From positions 1 through 62,000 of the forward strand of contig NW_026970697.1 in assembly GCF_963678635.1 (NCBI RefSeq): a stretch of DNA of 62,000 nt. Direction: 5' to 3'. Of this stretch, positions 33,960 to 43,891 are shown one piece after another. Under the pieces are notes generated by a model. That model searched no databases, was not told the DNA's origin, and saw nothing but the letters and a program-made list of their open reading frames with translations. Position numbers and translations under genes: made by a program. The stretch is from Symsagittifera roscoffensis. Its lineage: Eukaryota; Xenacoelomorpha; Acoela; Convolutidae. How positions within the stretch are numbered: position 1 is the first letter of the stretch; every line of letters begins with the position of its first letter.

Positions 33960-34246
33960 TGGAACCAGATCCAAACTGGATTTTCTTATTGGTTATTATT
34001 TAAATATATATTATCCCTATAAAATATTAAATGCTAACCAGTCATACTCCATTAAATTAAGAACCCACTTATTTGTAAGTGCTGAAATTACTTGTAATTT
34101 CAGCACCAGAGAAATTTGAATTTAACTTAGAACTTAGTTCCTCTCCAAGAGATCTACTCGTAGCAAGACCAAAACTCTAGATCTATTGAGACTAAGAGAT
34201 ATAAGAGTAAGATTAAGATCGGTATTAGACTATAAAGTTGCACGAA
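33960..34246 (+). repeat. Dispersed repeat R1, copy 2
   Basis: Matches 4222-4509. It carries a perfect 12-bp inverted repeat, GTGCTGAAATTA (34079-34090) and TAATTTCAGCAC (34095-34106), with a CTTG loop. In copy 1 three of the twelve pairs are mismatched. It ends about 25 bases before the open region at 34.27 kb. Confidence 0.7.
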
Positions 34247-34271
34247 TCTATCCGGCCGAAAACAAGATAGC

Positions 34272-35201
34272 GTGACGCGCAGACGGTGTACCCTATTTGA
34301 AATTACTCTATGAACTAGACCCTCGAACTGAATTCACGACGGTTTTTGCCATGATTATCTTGAACTCAGTGAATGGTAGAGACATTGAAGCTATCAGCAA
34401 TTTTGATTTTTTCAATTTAGTGGAAGAATTATCTTTTTCCAACATTATTTTGAGAAGTAATATCACTTACATGAACGTGAGAGCATTCAGTTCAGTGAGA
34501 GTAGTTCACTATGACAAATTTCAAGATATCTCATTGGTTTTTGAAAATCCTTATCATTATGAAGATGGTCTATACGAGCTTTCTATTTCAGATGTAAATA
34601 TTGCAGGAAACATGTTCAAATTTCTGATAAGACCTGGCAATAGTGAATTTGGTTGGGGTATTGATCACTTTTACCCAAAAATGTTTCAGTCTGAAAATTA
34701 TACTTATAGTTTTCTTCGTGTTAACTTTCTCAGCAGTCCAAAATACCTCCATAAGGGAACTTTATTTAACATGAGAAGAATATCACGTATTCATTTTGAA
34801 AGATCTTTTCTGAGAATTGAATACGGAACTCTGCTGAATGGGGGATAGTTTTTTGGGCATTTTTTGTTCAAGGTCAAATCCTTAGCTTTAGAGATGTTTC
34901 TTCATTGACAACTGGAAAATGCGAAGAAATTCCTAATTTTGATGCTTGCGTCGTTTGTTTTATGCATCAATATGGTTTTCACAGAGTAAAAGACAAAGTA
35001 GCTGCTCTCTGTTTATCAAACTCATCAGCGTCAAAACCCATGCAAAAATGTTATTGGACTCCACGCCTAAATTTGACAGAAATTGGAGGATTTCAGGATT
35101 TTCAACCAGACGAGGACGGCTTCGAAGGTTGCGAGAGTTTCCCAGAAGATCTCAGAGAACAGTTGAATACAAATGACGCTAAAGACTACTTTACCTATTA
35201 G
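34272..35201 (+). pseudogene. Secreted-looking Cys-containing protein fragment, possible host gene or exon
   Basis: One frame is open from a TGA near 34270 to 34848 and a second from about 34830 to 35201. The overlap suggests a one-base shift near 34830 or a missed splice. The first part has repeating hydrophobic/aromatic units without Cys. The second has six Cys (KCEEIPNFDACVVC, ALCLS, KCYW, GCESF) and Asn-X-Ser/Thr sites, as in extracellular proteins. It is unlike the A/T-biased fossils next to it and has no transposon motif. No family is recognised. The start is unknown; splice sites cannot be judged by eye. Confidence 0.45.
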
Positions 35202-35519
35202 GTCAAACCAAGCACAAATGCAGAAATAGCAACAATAAGAAGTTCAAAGCAGCAAACAATTTCTGAGCATAACTTCCTCTCATCTTTTTGCTATACACTA
35301 TTCGAATTGGAATGCAACGCGTTGAATTTTGTATGAAATACCAAATGCTGATATGTAGTTACTTTATTAGCTCACAACTCGCCAGTATTTGAACGGTACT
35401 TGGATCCGGGCTGACAAACTCTATTTTTTGTAAGAAAGAACTTTTTGTTCAAAATTTAACGTTTTCAAATCCAGTGTTTTTGTTCTGACTCATTCAGAGC
35501 GAACGGAGAAATATAATAC
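35202..35519. other. Non-coding DNA, possible 3' flank
   Basis: No coding frame and no repeat recognised. It separates the 34.3-35.2 kb open region from the A/T tract. Confidence 0.3.
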
Positions 35520-36890
35520 AAAAACATACCATAAAACCAAATAAAATCAAATAATATAGTATAATATAATGTTTTATGCTATAATATAAAAAGATTTAAT
35601 AAAAAATTAAAATAAAAAAAAACTTAATCTGGTATAAAATAATATAAAGTGATATAAACTATTAGTACAAATTAAAATGATTATATTATAAAAAAATTCA
35701 AAATTATTAAAATAATATAAAATAATATAATATAAAATGATATAAATTAATATAATATAATATAATATAAAAGCTCATAGCATGAAAAAACATAAAATAA
35801 TTTAAATTATTATAATATAAAAGATTGTAAAATATTATAGTTTAATATAATATAAATTATTATTTTATAATCTAATGAAATTTAAAATATATAATAACAA
35901 AAAAATGATATAATAGAATATAAAATACATTATGATAGTCTAAAGCAACAAATGTAATGTAAAATAAATTAATGTATTGTGATTTAAGATAAAATAAAAA
36001 AAGATGAAGTAAAATAAAACAAAACCATCAGTATAATACAATAAAAGGTATTATATTGGAATGAAGTATAGTGTAATAAACTTGAAAAGAAACAAAACTG
36101 TTTATTATGATTTGATACAAAATAAAGAAAAAAAGTAGTCGGAGGTAATAAAAACTGAAATAAAACAAAACAAGAATTAAAAAAATTAATAAAGTAAATA
36201 ATAAAATAGTACACTATATTTTAAAAATATATAGTAAAAATAAAATGACATAAAATCTTACAAATTAAAACAATTCGAAGAAAGTGAAAAGAAAAAAAAT
36301 CTTAATAAATAATGTAATTAAAACCAAAAAAATTGTATAAAATGATATAATATAAAAAAATTCATGAAATCAAATCAAATTTCAGAAAACAAAATAAAAT
36401 AATATAATTCATTTTGAAATATAAAAAATATAATAATATTTTTTAATACCACACTTTATATCAAAATATAAATTAAGATAGTATAACAAGTTATAATTCA
36501 GCTTAAAATAACATAATATTCAATAGTATAATATAAATTCATTTAAAATAAAATAGTTTTTTATAGATAAAATGATTTTAAATATTATGAAATAGTTTTT
36601 TGATATGAAAAACTATATTAAAAAAATAATATGTTTTAAGATATTTTAGTAAAAAATAAGGTTCTTAATTTGATATAGTATTATAGTTAAAAGTAAAATA
36701 TTTTATAATAAGAAACATATTGAAAAATTATTAAAAAAACCCATAGTTTAACTTATTAATTTCAATTAAGCATAATATAGAAATTATTAAAAAGACATAA
36801 ACTCTTATTAAGTAAAATTAGATAATGAACGATGATATAATTTATTTTAACACAAAACATATAATATAAAATAACCCTAGCTAGAACAAA
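35520..36890. repeat. Almost pure A/T low-complexity tract
   Basis: About 1.4 kb made nearly only of A and T, built from variants of ATAATATAAAAT and TATAATATAA with short gaps. The densest parts are 35560-35910 and 36330-36560. Apparent open frames such as 35984-36214 on the minus strand encode only Phe/Tyr/Ile/Ser runs and are artefacts. It may be an expanded degenerate satellite or a matrix-attachment-like region. Confidence 0.8.
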
Positions 36891-36947
36891 AAGTTAATGG
36901 ACGGAAAAATTGAAATATTTATTGGACTCATATGAGATAAACAGGAA

Positions 36948-37010
36948 TGCGTCAAATGAATGAGTCAAATGAATGCGACAAATGAATGCGTCAAATGAAT
37001 GAGTCAAAAT
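36948..37010 (+). repeat. 13-bp tandem repeat
   Basis: Nearly five units of TG(C/A)G(T/A)CAAATGAA at 36948, 36961, 36974, 36987 and 37000. Units 1 and 4 are identical, as are 2 and 5 over the shared part. Confidence 0.9.
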
Positions 37011-37980
37011 TTTTATCCATTGTTTTTTTTTCAAGTTGGCATAAGAGCTCAATAATTCCTGTTACTTTGCAGTACAAAAGTACAAACAATTTTCAGCTGT
37101 CGTCCAAAATCGAATAATTTTTATTCCACTTTCGTCCAAAGTAGCTATTTTGTTCTGTATTTGTTGCCCTCAACTTCGTTTGCCGCCAAGATCACCCCGA
37201 ATGTTGCTGCAAAGAGACATTTTTTGTTCAATCCAGTCGCGAACAACAGTGTTATTTTTTTTGCTTTCGAACAAACAATAGCCGCTCGAGAACTTTGCAG
37301 TTTTTTGATGTTTTCCTCGAAAAGGTTCACAAATTAGGTTCCTATGCTTAGAAATTTGAAAATCATGAAAACAGAGCCGAGAAAACTAAAAACCAACTTT
37401 TTAAAAAACTAGCCCGGATGCACGACCGGGCTTCAATTATTTGGATTGACAAGAGTGTATTTATTCAGTGACCATTGCATAAAGGCTCACATCGCATAAC
37501 GCACAGCACGTAGGATTTCAGCATTATTTTTAACAACCAGTCAACGATTTCATCTGATTTAAACTTTTGGATTTTTTTATAACTCTTTTACGACTTGAGT
37601 TCGTGATGCTAGGATGTAATAAATTAGGATCAACTTAGTCTCAAAGTCTAAAGCCAGGGTTTGAACAATAGTATGCAAGTCTAAGGCCAGATTTGAACAA
37701 TTCATTTTCTCTATCAAAAACTGTTTTTTGGTTGCGTTCATTCAAAAACTTTTAGAAAAAAATATAGAATAAAGATTTCGAAGTATTTCAACTCTCAAAC
37801 AAAAGTCTCAATTTTGGTTCGTTTGTTTTTCACTTTTTTGTTATTCAGTGTTTGCTCAAGTTAAATTTAATTTTTTTTTTCGACTTACTCGTCGCACTTG
37901 ACAGTTTTAAATTTTGAGTGGGTGCAAAAAAACGGCAAGTCCTTAAGTCAGCAGTAGAACCTCTAATCACAAAAAAAACT
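37011..37980. other. Non-coding DNA with one GC-rich hairpin
   Basis: No gene is supported; the 61-codon minus frame at 37145-37330 has no features. AGCCCGG (37411-37417) pairs with CCGGGCT (37426-37432) in otherwise AT-rich DNA. Confidence 0.4.
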
Positions 37981-38138
37981 TACCTGGACACAAAAATTTC
38001 TAGAAAAACTTGCAAATTGTGCAGACAGTTGTTTCCAAAAATACAATTCCAAGAACAGAAACAAGAATTTTGTATTTTTGGAAACAAGTGTCTGCACAAT
38101 TTGCAAATTTTTTTTTCAAAATTGTTCGTGTCCAGGTA
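37981..38138. mobile_element. Fold-back MITE, 158 bp, TA-flanked
   Basis: Two arms of about 70 bases are near-perfect inverted repeats, from TACCTGGACAC at the left to GTGTCCAGGTA at the right. The arms share TTGCAAATTGTGCAGACA and TTTCCAAAAATACAA in opposite orientation around a short centre (about 38053-38066). TA at both outer ends fits the TA target duplication of Tc1/mariner-type elements. There is no coding capacity. The open frame 37918-38139 simply reads through the arms. Confidence 0.85.
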
Positions 38139-39120
38139 AAATTTTATCTGATTGGAAGTTCTCCTGCTAAACTAGGGTATTAATTTGACAAGGATCTAGT
38201 TGGATTTTCTATCGGTTTCCTAATTTCAAAAGTAAGTTTAGTCTTAGAGCTTCGCTCAGCAAAACATTTTTTCGGTTAATTTATTTTTCAGTTCTGGTTG
38301 TTTCCCAATAATTGAAGCACAAAAAATTCTCTTGAAAAAAGAAAATGCGTAAAAGTTTTAGTTTTATTAGAACCGTCAAATTCAAGGTTCTGTTCCAATA
38401 TCCCAGCCCTCCTCATACATAAAAAATTAGGGTAAAATGTTCAAACCGCAATTTCTTGTAAAAGTATCGCAAAAACTTGTGCTCTTGTTCACGCTGAGAC
38501 ATTTTTTTGCAGTTTATCAAATCAAATGTCACAATATTGCTTAGATTATTGAACTTCAGATCAAAACAAAGAGTGGGAATGGTAAAAATCCAAAATCAGT
38601 TGCCTGAAAAGACCATGTTTCACACCATTTCACACCATTTCAGTTTACCAATTTGCATTGCAAACCGATTCAAATGGCTTTATCAACAAAGGACTAATCT
38701 TTTTTATTCTACAGACAAATGTAATCGCATCTGCAGATTGACAAACTAGAGCGCTAACAGCTGTAATTCTGGGGCGTCGAAAGGCAACCTTTGGTTTTGC
38801 ACAGCACCGCCTTTTGTTTCTTTGCAATGCTTTTGATGTAATGCTAAGTTGAACTAATGAGCTGTTTTTTGGATGAAACGTATTTTCGGTTAAAAAAAAG
38901 TTTTTCCTTTGTTCCCCGAGCCTCACATAGGCATAAATTTTGTGGATTAAGAAGCAAATAAATATAAGAATAAACACATTCAAGTGCGAAGGCGTATTTT
39001 GTTCAACATGAAATTTTTACTCCGTATTTTAAGCACTTATTTTCAACTTTTCGTTCTTTTTTTGTCTCACAACTTTTCAATCACAATTTTGTAATGTAGT
39101 TCTAACTTGCACATAGTATA
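38139..39120. other. Non-coding DNA
   Basis: No supported gene. TTTCACACCA is repeated head-to-tail near 38617-38637. Open frames of 80 (+) and 112 (minus) codons around 38500-38980 overlap each other and lack domain-like content. Confidence 0.35.
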
Positions 39121-39270
39121 TACGTGAGGCGATCAGGGGGGGTGGTTGAGGACCCCCATGTATTAACATAGGCTATAGAGTATCCGGTCATCATTCACAG
39201 GTTATAAATTTCCCAATGTATTAAGATAGGGATTAGGTTTCTCAATGTATTAAGTAACAGGTTTCAGATG
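39121..39270 (+). repeat. Short degenerate repeat with ATGTATTAA
   Basis: ATGTATTAA occurs at 39159-39167, 39217-39225 and 39245-39253, the last two within TC(C)CAATGTATTAAG. The region also has a G-run (AGGGGGGGTGG) paired with CCCCC downstream. Confidence 0.5.
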
Positions 39271-40560
39271 ATAAGTTTTTTTTTCGCGCATTATCTAATT
39301 GTTAATTATTACTGGTTAATTACGTATAGGTTGCGGATAGTTTGTGGATTAGGGTTATGTATTTAGAATATTCCTCATTTCCAAAACACGATACGATTAG
39401 CTGTAATTCAAACTATTACCTAATTTATTGGGTAATCTTACTTTGTATCTATCTGAATTTGTTCTGAAACCTACTGAAACTTCAAAAAAAGTTTTAAAAA
39501 GTTTGAGAAAAAAATAAATTTTAAAGAAAGTGTATAAATCACTGCATCGCATAGTAAATTTACTGCCATAATTTAATTTTATAATTATTAAAACAACAAG
39601 TTTAAATAAATTAACTTATAAAATTCAAAACATACACATCATGATTATGATTCAAGTTTCTCTAGTAGATATCAAAAAGAAGAATTTCTAAATAAATTGC
39701 GTAAAATTCACACAAGTTATCAGTTTTTTGTAGCGTTCGAGGAACCAATCGCCGATACTTTTTTTCTTGGAAATGAATGAGGTGTTCTTTTTCAAACCAA
39801 AGATTCAGCAAAGTAGTAATTTTTGTCCAATCGAGCTATCATGATCCAGTGCTCCGCCCCGACCTTGCTTGGAGTGTTAACAGTTGCAAAAGAATAATTT
39901 GTTAGTTGAGGTACTTAATCAGAATGGTAAGATCCCATGTACTTGAACCTGAGTTCAGGAATTCTTTCAATAGTTTTCAGAAAAGAAAATTTATCCATCT
40001 TTGCAATTTTTAGCTGATTTACATCTGAAACAAGTAAATAGGTTGTTTGATATTGTAATTTGGTGTGAAAAAATTGGAAGTTATTGACTTACGCGCATTT
40101 AGGTATTGACTCAAAAAAGTCCCTTTGTAACATTCGCCCGGAAGATACATAACAACGGAAAATAAAGCTAGGTCCTAAGACGACTGGCCATTGTCTAAAC
40201 AGAGCTTTACACGTTTTTCACCGTCTCTACCAAAGCCAGTTCTTTTGGTGGTCTTTCTAACATCGGGTCGACAAAAACGTTACTGCTTTCGGCTTCGGTC
40301 AAAACACTCAAATTAACTTAATTACATACAAAATTAGTGAGCTCATGGCTCCTAAAAACAGGGCTACTACTACTTATTAAAAAATTATTGTTTTTGTTCA
40401 GTAGATAAAAATCATCATCTCCATCGAAGATGGATCAACCCTTTTCCTCCAACTCCTAGCTTCTCATCCTTATCAAAATGAATTCAGATGTTAATTAAAT
40501 TCAACTCAGGACATGACAGGGAAGCTAAAAGTTTATACAAGATAATAAAAATTCCAGTCC
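39271..40560. other. Non-coding AT-rich DNA
   Basis: Long A/T-rich stretches without a coding frame, tRNA-like structure or clear repeat. Confidence 0.35.
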
Positions 40561-40570
40561 CGAGATCCCT

Positions 40571-40687
40571 CCGGATTTTCGAATCCGGGGAAATAAGAGT
40601 CTTATCTTCCTTCCGGAAGGCTGTCTTCCGCCCTTCACCGTAGTTCGAAACGGCCTTGCAACTATTGTAGCGACACCATAGTTGCAA
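40571..40687. repeat. Cluster of four perfect short inverted repeats
   Basis: Within 117 bases: CCGGATT-TTCG-AATCCGG (40571-40588), ATAAGA-G-TCTTAT (40593-40605), the full palindrome CCTTCCGGAAGG (40609-40620), and TTGCAACTAT-12 nt-ATAGTTGCAA (40656-40687). Such density is unlikely by chance and suggests a structured RNA, a fold-back element or a SINE-like unit. GTTCGAAAC at about 40643-40651 resembles a pol III B box, but no A box is seen. Confidence 0.55.
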
Positions 40688-41639
40688 CTCGGAGCGGTCT
40701 CTGCTACTTCTGCATTTCGTTGTAATTTTTCAATCACAATCTTCGTTCTTATCGCTATCGCAACTAATGTTTTTGTGTTTCTTTTCTGCCAAAATGGCCG
40801 TTTTTGACGTTTCTGAGAGTTGTTACGTCATCACTTCGAAAATTTAAAATTTAGGAATTTCCGAATCCTTCAGCCTTCACGATTTGTCCAATCGTTCGAA
40901 TAACGTTCTTATTCCTTCTAAATCGCCAATTCGGAAGGTTCGGTGCTAAAATCTTGAAATCGCCAAATCTGAATTTTGGCAAATTCTGGTCGAATCTCAC
41001 ATACTCCGCGGACAGTCCGGTCAATGTCCTCATTGAATTTCGCAATGTTCGTAAAATTGGCACAGTGCCATCGAACAGAATTTACAAAATGCACGAAAAT
41101 ACATTTATCCACGTCAAATCGACTCACTGCAGATTGTAAATGGCATCATACTACATCACTATAGCCTTCAAATTCTTTCATTAATCTGCACCTTGAGGAT
41201 ATGACCTAAGATAAAAACATTTTTTCTAATTTCCAATGTCAATGTCCTGATTAAAACTTTTTCTCCTAGATTTAAAAGATGTTGGTTTGCAGGACAGTCC
41301 TGCCAACCAACAAGCTAAAAAAATCCTACTATGCTCCTTCCCTTCGGAAATCTTGCTTGTTACTGTCCTTAATATTAAAACTAAGAAACTCTGTGGTTAG
41401 AAGAACAATGAAACATTCTCCCTATTCAAGAGATTACCCAAGTCTTTCATGTCACCACAAAGTGATCAGTCGTCCTAAGTGATTAAAAACAATCATGCAG
41501 GCTGGAACATTTAAATTTACTCTTCACTCAAGCTTTTCTAAATAAATAATAAGTGTCTCTAAAGCCACTTAACTAAAAATCAAAATGCAAATTTATAAAT
41601 GCAAAAAATTCTTTAATGTTCAAAACTCAACTAAATGTT
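40688..41639. other. Non-coding DNA left of element C
   Basis: The stretch 40840-41060 is GC-richer, with small open frames on both strands that look like one another's shadows. No LTR matching the right side of element C was found. Confidence 0.35.
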
Positions 41640-41834
41640 TCAGTTTTCAATAACAACTTGGTTGCTTGGTTTCTCACTTGAGTTTTTCACACACATAAAA
41701 CAATTCTGAGTTTTAATTTCTTCTATTTCGTCATCTCTTTGTTTTTTCTCTTTTTGTCGTTTAGAAGTTCTAAAACTTCTAAATTCTTCTAATTCTCTTT
41801 CTTTTTGCCTCTTGTTTTCTCGACCATTTGTCAA
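41640..41834 (-). CDS. Highly charged short open frame after the giant ORF
   Basis: A 64-codon frame with a long Lys/Glu/Arg run (QKERELEEF) overlaps the TGA of the giant ORF in another frame and begins at a TTG. It is clearly more A-rich than the coding sequence on its right. It may be the true, frameshifted C-terminus of the giant protein or unrelated AT-rich flank. A single CVKN-type Cys region gives no family. Confidence 0.3.
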   Translation of the reverse strand: MTNGRENKRQKERELEEFRSFRTSKRQKEKKQRDDEIEEIKTQNCFMCVKNSSEKPSNQVVIEN

Positions 41835-42373
41835 TGTTCCATCTCTTCCTCCTGTGATACTGACTCTGCACTTTCAGTTTCTGTGTCTTGCAACACATCG
41901 TTGGCTATTCTGACGCTGTTGGAAGCAGCCCTCCAACACTTCTGCTCTTCTACTCTCTGTTTGCAACAAGGTAGGGGATCCACGTTAGATTCTCTGTTCC
42001 TGCAAAAGCTGTGGTGGAGACACAATGTCACATTTCTCTCCAAATCTTCCTTCAACATCTCTGCCCTCTCCTTTCCACTACGTTCAATTGTCCTGGCAAT
42101 TCTTTTCACAGCGGTGGTCACTGCATTCCGATGAGTCACGAAAGCTCGCTTGAAGGCTCCCGCTCCAATGTCCAGCTGATATTCACTGTACACTCTGCCG
42201 TGCTTCGACATATGCGTCTTAGCAAGTTCGTACAACCATGCAGTCATGTTAGCTCTGAACCATGGCATCAATCGTCTTCTTGCCCATATTTTCTTCACTT
42301 CCATCGGAATGTTTAGAATCTTGCTCATTGTCTCAAAAAGATCTGAATCTTTCAGACAATCCAATTTCTGCAA
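41831..42373 (-). pseudogene. Giant ORF, C-terminal Cys-rich piece
   Basis: An open piece of 180 codons. It starts helical, has a basic central part and then CLHHSFC and CCKQRVEEQKC, a possible metal-binding cluster of five Cys and two His. It ends in an acidic Glu/Ser-rich tail (QEEEMEH). No family is recognised. Confidence 0.45.
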
Positions 42374-42594
42374 CCTTTCTCTCGTTGGCGCTTCCTGTCT
42401 TTTGTTCTCTCTTACATGAGCTTCCAGCCATCATATCGCCATCATAATACCCACTATCACTATTGTTATGGGCTGTGATGAGTCTGGTAAACCCATGGAG
42501 AGCAGCTCTCCAGAGTCCCAGATCAACACCAGATTACTACGCTCGGGATACCACCAAGTCTGCAGCAAGCAGTGGCAGTGAAACTCATCATGTG
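42374..42594 (-). pseudogene. Giant ORF, possible membrane segment
   Basis: After the stop at 42595, coding goes on in another frame. A Cys/His-rich start (HCHCLLQTWWYPE) is followed by a hydrophobic run ITIVIVGIMMAI at about 42444-42482, an in-frame TGA near 42442, and a basic stretch (ENKRQ) before the 180-codon end piece. Hydrophobic run followed by basic residues suggests a single-pass membrane protein with a cytoplasmic tail. The stop falls at the membrane edge. Confidence 0.4.
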
Positions 42595-43891
42595 TCAACA
42601 TGATGCTCCTCCAATTACGTTTCCCGAAGCTTCCAGTAAATGTTCCACTTCTATCATCACTCGGTGGACTTCATCATTCTCGTCTACTGTATTGTAATCT
42701 GTCACGGTTGATCCTCTCTGTTTCTGTCTCTCAAAGTCACTGAAGTTCACACTCACGTATCCTATGAACTTCCTTCCCAGTATCGACTCCAACTCCTCCT
42801 TTGTCCTCTCTGGAACTGCGGAGAACATCTTACACAGCAACTCGTAAGATTTCTCGGACATCCTCGTCAGTCTCACACACTTTGGCACTGAGAAGGCTTG
42901 ATCCACGATCGTTCTCGTACTCTCCACATCCACAGCTACGAAATGTACCGGGTATCTGCTCTTGCACATTGCAGCCAATGTCGAGCCCACCAAATATCGT
43001 GCTCCTGATGATCTAAAATAAGTTTCACTATGTCTGATGTTCATTTCCGCCTCTATCGCTTCCCTCCATTTTCCTATGTGCTTCTGCTCGGTTTGCAGAA
43101 CTCCTGGAAATACTTCTACACTGATGGCAGTGACCATCTCATGTCTCTGTTCTAGATTCAATAGTGACTCTAAAGAACCAAACATGCTGTAGAATCCTAG
43201 TGCCGTCACTAGATTTACCTCGGTTACTCCATGGCAATCCGCGATCAGTTCCGTTTCCGTCTTTGTATTCATCACGACATTCCCAAACAATATTGTCAAT
43301 TTCTTGTGTTGTCTCTCTAGGGTTTTCACACAATCCAGACCTCCACAAACGTGACCTTCCAGTCCACAGACTTCCGCCAGACAGCTACCAGGTTTGACCC
43401 AGTCTTCTGGTCCCCAGCCAGGCAACTCCACTTTATCTTCCCCGTTGCACCTAGAGGCTGTTATCATCACATTATACATGATGTTAAGGTCACGCAGGTT
43501 ACAGTCTGCATTCAGTTCCCTCTGCACGTCTTGTGTCGCCCGTAGTATCGAGTCAGCGTTGGGACTAGGACACCATGATGGCCTCATCAATTCCCACACT
43601 ACCATCAAGCTTGTTCTCAGCAATTCATCTGAGAATTCCAACCCAAATTCCACTCTTTTTACCGGATTTTGGTACGGAAGGTGCAGTCACCTCTTCTTCC
43701 AAGATCAATCCCAATTTAACCTGAGGATTGGTAGCGCTCTTAATCGTCACAATTCTCGACGACCAGAATCTTAGCAACACTGCCTGCTCGTAATCGAAGA
43801 AGCAATCAAGTATGTCTTCTTTCAGGAAAGGGTTGTATGTCTATAATAATCCCTATGATTCCGGATACGTAGCTGTACGACTTCTTTTTGA
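42595..43891 (-). pseudogene. Giant ORF, Cys-containing piece
   Basis: The main open part is 42595-43653 (352 codons). The frame between 43654 and about 43840 also continues the protein before a one-base shift near 43653. The N-terminal third has several Cys (PSWCPSP, GSCLAEVCGLEGHVCGGLDC) that could form disulphides. The rest is mixed alpha/beta with LTALGFYSMFGS-like hydrophobic helices. If the following hydrophobic run is a membrane segment, this piece would face the outside. No family is recognised. Confidence 0.45.

Noticed and set aside
33960-34246. Hammerhead ribozyme in R1
   Set aside because: The strings near the hairpin resemble GTGATGA on the minus strand of copy 1, but the CUGANGA core, GAAA and a proper three-stem layout are missing, and copy 2 lacks it altogether.
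35984-36214. 76-codon minus-strand ORF of Phe/Tyr/Ser
   Set aside because: Lies inside the A/T tract; composition is what random A/T gives.
36948-37010. CRISPR-like array
   Set aside because: Units are directly adjacent without spacers and the DNA is eukaryotic.
40560-40590. CCTCCGGATT at the left of element C as evidence of an LTR matching 61387-61742
   Set aside because: Only 11 bases match, inside a local palindrome, and the surrounding sequence is not alike. Not enough for an LTR pair.
40525-41139. Overlapping small ORFs of 60-70 codons on both strands
   Set aside because: They overlap each other, have no domain content and coincide with the palindrome cluster and its GC-richer flank.
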